Below are positions 56,278 to 64,000 of a DNA stretch of 64,000 nt, piece after piece (the stretch's first letter is position 1; each line of letters opens with the position of its first letter). The stretch lies in assembly GCF_014646215.1 (NCBI RefSeq), contig NZ_BMNA01000001.1, positions 386,175-450,174 of the forward strand, read 5' to 3'. The notes beneath the pieces are model-generated. The model was not told where the DNA came from, searched no databases, and saw nothing but the letters and a program-made list of their open reading frames with translations. The translations under genes were made by a program, and so were the position numbers. This stretch comes from Nakamurella endophytica. Lineage in GTDB: Bacteria > Actinomycetota > Actinomycetes > Mycobacteriales > Nakamurellaceae.

Positions 56278-57807
56278 ATGCCCGTGCCCGACGACCCGTC
56301 GACCGCCGGATCGCCCACCCGCACCCCGGCGATCGCCGCGGTGGTGGTCCTCGCAGCCGGCGCCGGGACCCGGATGCGGTCCGAACTGCCCAAGGTCCTG
56401 CACCCGATCGCCGGTCGACCGCTGCTCTGGCACGCCCTGACCGCGGCCGGCGCTCTCGGGCCCCGGGAGCTGGTGGCCGTCGTCGGCCACGGCCGTGAGC
56501 AGGTCGCCGCCTACCTGGACGCGCACCACCCCGAGGTGCGCCAGGCCGTCCAGGACCGGCAGCTGGGCACCGGGCATGCGGTGGCGGCGGCGCTGGGCGA
56601 CACCGTCCCGGACGGGGTCGTCCTGGTCACCTACGGCGACGTGCCGCTGCTGACCCCCGAGACGCTGCGGCTGCTGGTCGACGCGCACGCCGAGCAGCAC
56701 AACGCCGTCACCGTCCTCACCGCCCGCGTTCCCGACCCGTCCGGCTACGGGCGCATCGTCCGGGACGCGGGCGGCGGCGTCCGCGCCATCGTCGAGCACC
56801 GCGACGCCGACGAGTCGCAGCGGGCCATCGACGAGATCAACTCGGGCGTCTACGCCTTCGACGGGGCCGTGCTGGCCGGCGCGCTCCCGCGGCTGACGGC
56901 GGGCAACGCCGCGGGCGAGCGGTACCTGACCGACGTCGTGTCGGTCGCCGTCGACGACGGTCGCCGGGTCGGCGCAGTGATCGCACCGGACCCGACCGAG
57001 ACCGAGGGCGTCAACGACCGGGTGCAGCTGGCCGCCCTGGCGCGGCGGCTCAACGACCGACTCGTCCGCCAGGCGCAGCTGGCCGGCGTCACGGTGCTCG
57101 ACCCCGCGACCACCTGGCTGCACGCCGACGTCCGGCTGGAGCCGGACACCACCCTGCTCCCCGGCACGTCGCTGGAGGCGGGGACCACCGTCGCGACCGG
57201 CGCCACCGTCGGCCCGGACAGCACGCTGTCCGCATGCCGCGTCGGCGAGGGCGCCACCGTGACCCGGTCGCACTGCATCGAGGCCGAGATCGGGCCGGGA
57301 GCCACCGTCGGCCCGTGGACCTACCTGCGGCCCGGCAGCGTGCTCGGGGCCGACAGCAAGGTCGGCGCGTTCGTCGAGGTCAAGAAGTCGACGGTGGGTG
57401 CCGGGGCGAAGGTGCCCCACCTGTCCTACGTCGGCGACGCCGAGATCGGCCCGGGCTCGAACATCGGCGCCGGCGTCATCACCGCCAACTACGACGGCGT
57501 GGCCAAGCACCGCACCGTCGTCGGCAGCGAGGCCTTCGTCGGCACGGACAGCACCCTGGTGGCGCCGGTCACCATCGGCGACGGTGCCTACGTCGCAGCG
57601 GGTTCCACCGTCACCGACGACGTGGCCGCGGGCGACCTCGGCATCGCCCGCGGGCGCCAGGCCGGGATCCCCGGCTGGGTCCTGCGCAAGCGGGCCGGTA
57701 CCGCGGCGGACCGGGCGGCGCGCCGCGCCGGCGCCACCGACGATCCACCCGGCGAGCACCGCGACACGGCGGACCGACCCGACAGCGCCGAGGGGGCCTG
57801 CTCGTGA
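56278..57807 (+). CDS. glmU: Bifunctional UDP-GlcNAc pyrophosphorylase / GlcN-1-P acetyltransferase
   Basis: The 509-aa cytosolic enzyme makes UDP-GlcNAc for peptidoglycan and EPS. The N-terminal pyrophosphorylase domain has LAAGAGTRM and PKVLHPIAGRPLL, then DxQLGTGHAV and YGDVPLLTPETL. The C-terminal half is a left-handed beta-helix of hexapeptide repeats, with AFVEVKKSTVGAGAKVPHLSY-type and NYDGVAKHRT acetyltransferase motifs. The ATG at 56278 lies very close to GGAGAGG; a GTG at 56284 is a possible alternative. It overlaps prs by GTGA, as in many actinobacteria. Confidence 0.97.
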   Translation: MPVPDDPSTAGSPTRTPAIAAVVVLAAGAGTRMRSELPKVLHPIAGRPLLWHALTAAGALGPRELVAVVGHGREQVAAYLDAHHPEVRQAVQDRQLGTGHAVAAALGDTVPDGVVLVTYGDVPLLTPETLRLLVDAHAEQHNAVTVLTARVPDPSGYGRIVRDAGGGVRAIVEHRDADESQRAIDEINSGVYAFDGAVLAGALPRLTAGNAAGERYLTDVVSVAVDDGRRVGAVIAPDPTETEGVNDRVQLAALARRLNDRLVRQAQLAGVTVLDPATTWLHADVRLEPDTTLLPGTSLEAGTTVATGATVGPDSTLSACRVGEGATVTRSHCIEAEIGPGATVGPWTYLRPGSVLGADSKVGAFVEVKKSTVGAGAKVPHLSYVGDAEIGPGSNIGAGVITANYDGVAKHRTVVGSEAFVGTDSTLVAPVTIGDGAYVAAGSTVTDDVAAGDLGIARGRQAGIPGWVLRKRAGTAADRAARRAGATDDPPGEHRDTADRPDSAEGACS

Positions 57808-58778
57808 ACTCGCTCTCCACCACGACCCGCAAGTCGATGATGCTGTTCTCCGGCCGCGGGTACCTGGAGCTGGCCCAGGAGGTGGCCAAGGAGCTCGACG
57901 TCGAGATCACGCCGCAGTCGCTCTACGACTTCGCCAACGGCGAGATCTTCGTGCGGCCCGAACAGTCCGTGCGCGGCACCGACGCGTTCGTCATCCAGTC
58001 CTGCGGCGCGGGCATCAACACCTGGGTGATGGAGACCCTGATCATGATCGACGCCTTGAAACGGGCGTCGGCCAAGCGGATCACCGTCGTGCTGCCCTTC
58101 TACCCGTACGCCCGGCAGGACAAGAAGCACCGCGGCCGCGAGCCGATCTCCGCCCGGCTGGTCGCCGACCTGCTCAAGACCGCCGGCGCCCACCGGTTGA
58201 TGACCGTGGACCTGCACACCGACCAGGTGCAGGGCTTCTTCGACGGACCGGTGGACCACCTGTTCGCGCAACCCCTGCTGACCGACTACATCTCGCGCTC
58301 CTACGGCGGCGAGCCGCTGACCGTGGTCTCCCCCGACGCCGGCCGGGTCCGCACGGCCGAGCGCTGGTCGAACCGGCTGGGCGGCACCCCGATCGCGTTC
58401 ATCCACAAGACCCGCGACCCCAGCCGGCCCAACCAGGTCGTCGCCAACCGCGTCGTCGGCGACGTCGCCGACCGGACCTGCATCGTGGTCGACGACATGA
58501 TCGACACCGGCGGCACCATCGCCAAGGCCGTGCGCCAGGTGCTCGAGGCGGGCGCCCGGAAGGTGATCGTCGCGGCCACCCACGGGGTGCTGTCCGACCC
58601 CGCCGCCGAGCGGCTGAGCACCTGCGGGGCCGTCGAGGTCGTGCTCACCAACACCCTCGCCATCCCGCCGGCCCACCGCTTCGAGCAGCTGAGCGTGCTG
58701 TCCATCGCGCCGTTGCTGGCCAAGGCCATCTACGAGGTCTTCGAGGACGGGTCGGTCACCTCGCTGTTCGACGTCTGA
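57804..58778 (+). CDS. prs: Ribose-phosphate pyrophosphokinase (PRPP synthase)
   Basis: The 324-aa enzyme makes phosphoribosyl pyrophosphate from ribose 5-phosphate and ATP for nucleotides, His and Trp. Class I features are visible: FSGRGYLELAQEVAKEL, the flexible-loop block LPFYPYARQDKKHRGREPIS, the metal/ribose block VDLHTDQVQGFF, and the PRPP-binding loop CIVVDDMIDTGGTI. The GTG start overlaps the glmU stop, so the two are coupled. Confidence 0.97.
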   Translation: MNSLSTTTRKSMMLFSGRGYLELAQEVAKELDVEITPQSLYDFANGEIFVRPEQSVRGTDAFVIQSCGAGINTWVMETLIMIDALKRASAKRITVVLPFYPYARQDKKHRGREPISARLVADLLKTAGAHRLMTVDLHTDQVQGFFDGPVDHLFAQPLLTDYISRSYGGEPLTVVSPDAGRVRTAERWSNRLGGTPIAFIHKTRDPSRPNQVVANRVVGDVADRTCIVVDDMIDTGGTIAKAVRQVLEAGARKVIVAATHGVLSDPAAERLSTCGAVEVVLTNTLAIPPAHRFEQLSVLSIAPLLAKAIYEVFEDGSVTSLFDV

Positions 58779-58875
58779 ACCGCCCGACCCCGGCACGACC
58801 GGGTTGCCGGCCGCCGCACCGTCCGGCAGCGTTGTCCGCGACCCATGACGACGACGCCGGGAGGCCGGCGCCGAC

Positions 58876-59202
58876 GTGCCGGTGATGCTGCGGGACACCG
58901 CTGCGTCGCGGTCCTCTCTGCGCTACCTGGCCGGCGCCGCGGCCCAGCAGAGCTGGGTCGCCCTCGGCGGTTTCACCTCCGTCAACCGCAGCGTGCCCTC
59001 GACCGCCGACCCGGACCCGGTGGCCAGGACGGTCACCCGGCAACTCACCGAGGCGACCGTCGTCCGCTTCGGAGCCGGCGACTCGATGCCCGCAGCGGTG
59101 CAGCGGGCCTGGTGGGCGGCGATGCTCGAGCTCGTCCGGGCTCCCGGCTCCGTGCCCGCGGTACTGCTGCGGATGACCGAGGTCGCCGCCGCCGCGCACT
59201 GA
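58876..59202 (+). CDS. Hypothetical protein
   Basis: The 108-aa protein has no recognised family. Third-codon positions are strongly GC-biased and the GTG start follows a GGGAGG stretch at about 14 bases, so the frame is probably coding. It contains no signal peptide or clear membrane span. A few hydrophobic segments (YLAGAAAQQSWVALGGF, AVQRAWWAAMLELV) suggest a small soluble alpha-helical protein. It lies between prs and the DUF6421-like gene on the same strand. Confidence 0.6.
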   Translation: MPVMLRDTAASRSSLRYLAGAAAQQSWVALGGFTSVNRSVPSTADPDPVARTVTRQLTEATVVRFGAGDSMPAAVQRAWWAAMLELVRAPGSVPAVLLRMTEVAAAAH

Positions 59203-59400
59203 CCGATCGACCGTCCCGGCCTCCCGTGCGGGGCTCGACCCGTGCTGCGCGCTGCCGTCCGCATCCGCCGCGGGCGACCGGCTCGCACCTCCCCCCGACC
59301 GGCCCGGAAGTCAAGATGTTTGCGAATGCGGACCGCCGTACAGCAGGATGTTGTCCTGACAGGCTCTCGGGCAGGAAATCTTTGGTCGACGGAGGTCATC

Positions 59401-61284
59401 GTGTCGCTGTTCCCCGCCGTGCTGATCCGGGACGACCACGCGTCGCTGCCCGCCGCTGCGCCGCAGGCCCTGCTCGCTCTCGGTGGCATCGCGGCCGGTA
59501 GCGCTGCGGACGCCGACGTCGTGCTGGTCGCCGCCGGGTCACCGCTGCCCCCGGACCTGCCGGCCGACGCCGGCGTCGTCGCGCTCTGCGACGCCTCGCT
59601 GCACCCCTCGGTGGCGACACTGCTCACCGACGTAGGGATCTCGGTGTCGGGGACGGCCGCGTCGGGTCCGGTGCAGCCCGCTCCGCCCACGGCGGCCGGT
59701 CCCGGCCTGCTGCTCGACGAGGACGGCGACGCTCCCCACGAGGACCTGGTGGCCCGGGTCGACACCGCCGGCCTCCGGGCCGTCGGCACGTTGCGGGTCG
59801 AGGGCCCGGCCCGGGCGCTCCTGCAGAACTCCGGCGGAGGGGTCGTCGCCGCGCAGGCCGCGGCGGGCCGGCGTGTCGTCGCGGTGGCCGTCGACCCGGA
59901 CGGAGCCGGCCCGTTGCTGGCCGCCGCGGTCACCGGCGCCGCCCGGCGACCCGAGCGGACCCGTCGCCGGGATGCCGCCGTCACCCGCCATCCGGCGTGG
60001 CTGACCCTCAAGGAAGCCGTGTGCCGGCTGCGCGAGCTGCAGGCCGCCGACGGGTCCGTCCCGGACGCCGACACGCACGCCACCGCCCGCTCCCTGGTCG
60101 GCACGGCCGCGGCGGCGATCGACGAGCTGGCGCCGCGGTTCCCGCACGACGCGGACTACCTGTCGGGCGTGGTCAAGGACCTGCAGCGGTGGGCGGACGA
60201 CGGTTTCGGCGTCCCCGACTTCCTGGACTCGCTGGAGGCGTTCCACCCGGAGCGGCAGCGCGTCGACGGGCTGCAGCACCTGGTGGTCTTCCCGATGTAT
60301 ACCCAGAACGGCAACCCGGACCGCAATCTCGAGGCGGTCCTGGTCGAGGTCGTCTGGCCGGACTTCGTCGCCGAGCTCGAGGCCGGCGACTACTCCAACG
60401 CCATGTTCGTGCCGATCCGCTTCCTGGACTTCACGCCCGGCTACGACACCAATTCCGCCGTGCTGTTCCCGGAAACCATTGCCATGCGCCACGTCCCGGC
60501 CTTCTCCTGGGGAGCGATCTTCGCCGACCGGGAGGCCGCGAGGTTCCGCGCCGTCGTCGCCGCCGCGGCCCGCACCACGCGGCTCGACCTCCCGCCGGAC
60601 GCCGCCCGGCTCGTCGCCGACCAGGAACTGGCCGAGCAGACGTTCGTGCTGTGGGACATGATCCACGACCGCACCCACATGCACGGCGACCTCCCGTTCG
60701 ACCCGTTCATGATCAAGCAGCGGATGCCGTACTTCCTGTACGCCCTCGAGGAGCTGCGCTGCGACCTGACCGCGTTCCGCGAGTGCGTCGAGCTGGAGCG
60801 GCGGGGCGGGGTCCCGCAGGCCCGGCTGGTGCAGTACGCGGTGCTCTTCGACCGCATCTTCCGGTTCGCCGTCACCGGGACCCGGGTCCGCAACTACGAC
60901 GGGCTCGGCGGTCAGCTGCTGTTCGCCTGGCTGCACCAGCACCACGTGCTGCACTGGACCGACAACCGGCTCACCGTCGACTGGTCCGCGGTCACCGAGC
61001 CCGTGCTCGAACTGGGTCGCCGCATCGAGGACCTGTACTGGCGGTCCATCGACCGGCCCAAGGTCGCGCACTGGCTCGCCGCCTACGAGCTCGTCGCCGG
61101 GACGCTGACGCCGCACCCGGCGTCCCGGTGGGCGCAGGGCCCGTCGGCCCTGCCGCTGGACGGACCGCCCAAGGGACTCACGGACGCCGTGCTGCCGGAC
61201 GAGTTCCCGCTGTCGATGTTCTACGAGGCGTTGCAGCGCAAGCTGTCCCCGGTCGTCCAGGCGACCGCGGGGATCACCGGCTGA
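59401..61284 (+). CDS. DUF6421-like protein of unknown function
   Basis: The 627-aa protein looks cytosolic. The conserved part is the C-terminal two-thirds (from about residue 200: HPAWLTLKEAVCRLRELQAADGS, then VFPMYTQNGNPDRNLEAV and VWDMIHDRTHMHGDLPFDPF). It resembles the DUF6421 family known mainly from actinobacteria. The His-rich HDRTHMHGD and HQHHVLHW could bind metal. The first 200 residues are Ala/Gly-rich and poorly conserved, though AAGSPLPPDLP-type turns look domain-like. The GTG at 59401 follows GGAGG at 5 bases, which fixes the start. No function can be assigned. Confidence 0.7.
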   Translation: MSLFPAVLIRDDHASLPAAAPQALLALGGIAAGSAADADVVLVAAGSPLPPDLPADAGVVALCDASLHPSVATLLTDVGISVSGTAASGPVQPAPPTAAGPGLLLDEDGDAPHEDLVARVDTAGLRAVGTLRVEGPARALLQNSGGGVVAAQAAAGRRVVAVAVDPDGAGPLLAAAVTGAARRPERTRRRDAAVTRHPAWLTLKEAVCRLRELQAADGSVPDADTHATARSLVGTAAAAIDELAPRFPHDADYLSGVVKDLQRWADDGFGVPDFLDSLEAFHPERQRVDGLQHLVVFPMYTQNGNPDRNLEAVLVEVVWPDFVAELEAGDYSNAMFVPIRFLDFTPGYDTNSAVLFPETIAMRHVPAFSWGAIFADREAARFRAVVAAAARTTRLDLPPDAARLVADQELAEQTFVLWDMIHDRTHMHGDLPFDPFMIKQRMPYFLYALEELRCDLTAFRECVELERRGGVPQARLVQYAVLFDRIFRFAVTGTRVRNYDGLGGQLLFAWLHQHHVLHWTDNRLTVDWSAVTEPVLELGRRIEDLYWRSIDRPKVAHWLAAYELVAGTLTPHPASRWAQGPSALPLDGPPKGLTDAVLPDEFPLSMFYEALQRKLSPVVQATAGITG

Positions 61285-61364
61285 CCGGCTCCCCGGGGTG
61301 GCGTCCGTCACCCGCCGGCCGGGCACGGGCACGGCGGTCCTGCGCAGGCTGAAAGACTGGTCCG

Positions 61365-62525
61365 GTGAACCGACTCCATGACACCGAGCGCCGCGGGTTC
61401 GCGTCCGACAACTACGCCGGCGTCCACCCCGAGGTGCTCACCGCACTGTCCGAGGCCAACGGCGGCCACACCATCGCCTACGGCGAGGACCCGTACACCG
61501 AGGCGCTGCAGACAGTCCTGCGTCGCCACTTCGGCGAGGGCACCACGGGCTTCCCCGTGTTCAACGGCACCGGCGCCAACGTCCTGTCGCTGCAGGCCCT
61601 GCTGCCGCCCTGGGGCGCCGTGGTCTGCGCGGAGACGGCGCACATCAACACCGACGAGAACGCGGCGCCGGAGCGGGTGGCCGGGCTCAAGCTGCTCACC
61701 GTGCCGACCCCGGACGGCAAGCTCACCCCGGAGCTGATCGACCGGCAGGCGTGGGGCTGGGGCGACGAGCACCGCGCCCAGCCGGCCGCCGTGTCGATCA
61801 CCCAGACCACCGAGCTCGGCACCGCCTACACGGCGCAGGAGATCCGGGCGATCGCCGACCACGCGCACGCCCGCAGAATGGCCCTGCACCTCGACGGTGC
61901 CCGGCTGGCCAACGCGGCCGCCTCGCTGGACCTGCCGCTGCGCGCCTTCACCACCGACGCCGGGGTCGACGTGCTGTCCTTCGGCGGCACCAAGAACGGC
62001 CTGATGATGGGTGAGGCCGTGGTCGTGCTGCCGCAGGGCCACCTGCCCGCCGCGGACCCGGCCGGCGCCGGCGCGGGCACGCCGCTGTCCCCGGACGCGG
62101 CCGCCAGCGGCGTCCCCGGAGCCGGCGCGCCGATCGCCTCGGCCACCGTCCGCTCCGCGCTGCCCTACCTGCGCAAGATGAACATGCAGCTGGCCTCCAA
62201 GCTGCGGTTCGTCTCGGCGCAGCTGCTGGCCCTGCTGGAGGGCGACCTGTGGCTGCGGTCGGCGCGGCACGCCAATGCGATGGCGCAGCGGCTCGCCGAG
62301 GGCGTGCAGGGCCTGGACGGCGTCCGGCTCACCCAGCAGGTCCAGTCCAACGCGGTGTTCGCGGTGCTCGACCGCGGGGTCGCGGACGCGCTGCGGCAGC
62401 GCTTCCGGTTCTACGACTGGAACCCGGCCACCGGCGAGGTCCGCTGGATGTGCGCCTGGGACACCACCGAGGCGGACGTCGACGCGTTCGTGGCGGCCCT
62501 CAAGGAGCTGCTCGCCGCCCGCTGA
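61365..62525 (+). CDS. Low-specificity threonine aldolase-type PLP enzyme
   Basis: The 386-aa protein is a fold-type-I PLP enzyme of the beta-eliminating/threonine aldolase family, which cleaves L-threonine or allo-threonine to glycine and acetaldehyde. The beginning FASDNYAGVHPEVL and the block HLDGARLANAAASL are characteristic, and the PLP Lys is in LSFGGTKNGLMMGEA near residue 210. An insert of about 40 Ala/Pro/Gly-rich residues (223-255) interrupts the large domain and is unusual for the family. The start is GTG at 61365. Confidence 0.9.
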   Translation: MNRLHDTERRGFASDNYAGVHPEVLTALSEANGGHTIAYGEDPYTEALQTVLRRHFGEGTTGFPVFNGTGANVLSLQALLPPWGAVVCAETAHINTDENAAPERVAGLKLLTVPTPDGKLTPELIDRQAWGWGDEHRAQPAAVSITQTTELGTAYTAQEIRAIADHAHARRMALHLDGARLANAAASLDLPLRAFTTDAGVDVLSFGGTKNGLMMGEAVVVLPQGHLPAADPAGAGAGTPLSPDAAASGVPGAGAPIASATVRSALPYLRKMNMQLASKLRFVSAQLLALLEGDLWLRSARHANAMAQRLAEGVQGLDGVRLTQQVQSNAVFAVLDRGVADALRQRFRFYDWNPATGEVRWMCAWDTTEADVDAFVAALKELLAAR

Positions 62526-62722
62526 CGGACCGGCGGCCGGCGGACCGGTGGCGGCCGGCGCCTGCCCGGCCGTGCCGTCCGACCGGTCGGCCCGGGCACC
62601 GGCCCTCCACGGACGCCGATGACAACGGATCGGACACCACGCCCCCGGATGTCGGTGCCGCGTGGGAGCATCGTCGCGCCGCCGGGCAGTCGCCCGCGCG
62701 TCCCCCGGACCCAGAGGTGCAC

Positions 62723-64000
62723 GTGATCCCACGGCGGCCGTCCCGTTCCCCGTTCGACGCGGCTCCGCGGCGCTCCGCAGCTGCAGTCGTGGTCGTGGCG
62801 GCGGTGACGCTGCTCGGCCTGCTCGCCACCGGCCCGGCGGCCGCGGACACCGGCACCCCGACCGCCGGCCCGCTGCCGGGTGTCCCGGCGACCGGCAGCT
62901 CCCCGTCGGCGTCGTGGACCGTGAACCCGGCCGGCCACGCCGACGGAAGCCCGGCCGCCGCCGGCGCCACGGGGACCTCGGCACCGGCGAGGGCCTCCGC
63001 AGCGCCGCGCGCCGCAGCACCGCAGGCCGCAGCACCGCAGGCCGCAGCACCGCAGGCCACCGCCGCCACGGTTGCCGTCACCTCCGGCACCCCGGTCAGC
63101 CGGTGGGGGTCGGCGGTCCGGATCTGGATCACCGTCCGCGCCGGACGGGCAGCCGCCGCCGGTGCGGTGGTCCACGTCAGCTACCCGGGCGTCAAGGCCG
63201 ACCTGCGGACCGACGGCACCGGCCGGCTGACGCTGGTCATCCCCGGAGGCCGGCTCGGGGTGGGCACGTCCGAGGTGATGGCGAGCGTCCGGGCGCCTTA
63301 CACCGCCGCACCGGGCCGACTCCGGCTGTCGGTGCTCCGCCGCGCCAGCACGGTGTCCGTCGGCGCGGTGCGCGCCGGCTACGGGAGCGCGGCGCGGCTG
63401 ACCGCCGTCGTCCGGGTGCCCGGCGTCTCCGCCCGCATCGCCGGCCAGGCCAAGCTGGACGTCGACGGCCGCTCCGTCGCGCTCTCCACGGTGGCGGCCG
63501 ACGGTCGCGTCGCCTTCGCGGTCCCGGCCGCGCGAGTGGGCGTGCACAGTGCCGGCGTCACGTTCTACCCCGCCGCCGGTGGTGTCGCGGCACGCAGCCG
63601 TGGCGTCGCCCGGCTCACCGTGGTCCGTGCCGCCCCCCGCTGGGCGGTGCAGCCGCCGGCCGGGCGGCCGGCGTTCGGGTCGGTGGCGACCGTCCGGTTC
63701 ACCCTGCGACCCCCGGCAGCGGCGCCGGCCGGGCGCCCGGGCGGAACGGTCGTGCTGCGGGACGGCCGGACGCTGCTGGGCAGCGCCGCCGTCCACGGGA
63801 CCGCGGCCGTGTCCTTCCGGGTGCGGGTCTCGCCGGGCGTCCGGACGCTGACCGCCACCTACTCCGGCGACGCCAACCTGACGCCGTCGCGCACGACCTT
63901 CCGGCTGGGCGTGGTCCGTGCCGCGCCCTCGGTGACCGTGTCGGCGCCGGCCACCGCGGCCAGCGGCACCACCAGCACGGTGCAGGTCCGGGTCGGCGGC
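62723..64000 (+). CDS. Secreted Ig-like repeat protein (partial, cut by window end)
   Basis: At least 426 residues are open to the window edge without a stop. An Arg-rich start and hydrophobic core end at a Sec cleavage site near PAAADTG. A 75-residue Ala/Pro-rich segment with three AAPQA units follows. Several beta-sandwich domains of the bacterial Ig-like/big-repeat type come next; the last complete one has GTVVLRDGRTLLGSAAV and LTATYSGDANLTPS, the Ig-like 3 pattern. A GTG start at 62723 follows AGAGG. It is probably a cell-surface adhesin or matrix protein; the C terminus is unknown. Confidence 0.8.
   Translation, partial: MIPRRPSRSPFDAAPRRSAAAVVVVAAVTLLGLLATGPAAADTGTPTAGPLPGVPATGSSPSASWTVNPAGHADGSPAAAGATGTSAPARASAAPRAAAPQAAAPQAAAPQATAATVAVTSGTPVSRWGSAVRIWITVRAGRAAAAGAVVHVSYPGVKADLRTDGTGRLTLVIPGGRLGVGTSEVMASVRAPYTAAPGRLRLSVLRRASTVSVGAVRAGYGSAARLTAVVRVPGVSARIAGQAKLDVDGRSVALSTVAADGRVAFAVPAARVGVHSAGVTFYPAAGGVAARSRGVARLTVVRAAPRWAVQPPAGRPAFGSVATVRFTLRPPAAAPAGRPGGTVVLRDGRTLLGSAAVHGTAAVSFRVRVSPGVRTLTATYSGDANLTPSRTTFRLGVVRAAPSVTVSAPATAASGTTSTVQVRVGG

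Overview
This window is chromosomal DNA of a high-GC actinobacterium. Codon third positions are almost all G or C, GTG starts are frequent, and neighbouring genes often overlap by ATGA or GTGA. A SAM-IV riboswitch, a class known from Actinobacteria, lies upstream of metYX, and the tRNA-Gln/glmU/prs/mfd neighbourhood is typical of the phylum. Nakamurella-like or Geodermatophilus-like relatives are plausible, but the genus cannot be fixed from the sequence alone.

Layout. (1) 1-9.4 kb holds housekeeping and transport genes: metX and metY under the riboswitch, a divergent Gfo/Idh/MocA oxidoreductase with a DTV repeat tract, a TetR regulator with a two-gene ABC exporter, mazG, and a SurA-like lipoprotein. 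(2) 9.4-43.1 kb is a very large exopolysaccharide (EPS) locus. It contains an initiating glycosylphosphotransferase, a TagD-like cytidylyltransferase, a low-molecular-weight tyrosine phosphatase, a Wzz/BY-kinase fusion, a Wzy-like polymerase, a Wzx-like flippase and many glycosyltransferases, one of them trimodular. It also contains two Tat-exported parallel beta-helix proteins and two giant secreted proteins (1577 and 1666 aa) built as beta-propeller, LamG, LamG, PKD repeats and a shared C-terminal domain. Nine genes from 43.0 down to 28.3 kb on the minus strand overlap or nearly touch and look like one operon. (3) 43.4-50.8 kb carries ppc, a UDP-glucose 6-dehydrogenase overlapping a DUF4012 membrane protein, and a small secreted membrane protein. 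(4) 50.9-64 kb is conserved core: mfd, a fatty acid desaturase, tRNA-Gln, glmU, prs, a DUF6421-like protein, a threonine aldolase, and a secreted Ig-like protein cut by the window edge.

How the genes fit together. UDP-glucuronate (46362-47687) and UDP-GlcNAc (glmU) can supply precursors. The glycosylphosphotransferase loads the first sugar on a polyprenyl phosphate, glycosyltransferases extend it, and the flippase and polymerase export and polymerise the repeat unit under BY-kinase/phosphatase control. The least explained parts are the two giant secreted proteins and the cytidylyltransferase plus CDP-alcohol phosphotransferase pair. Their place inside the operon suggests surface scaffolding and phospho-alcohol decoration of the glycan, which is inference.
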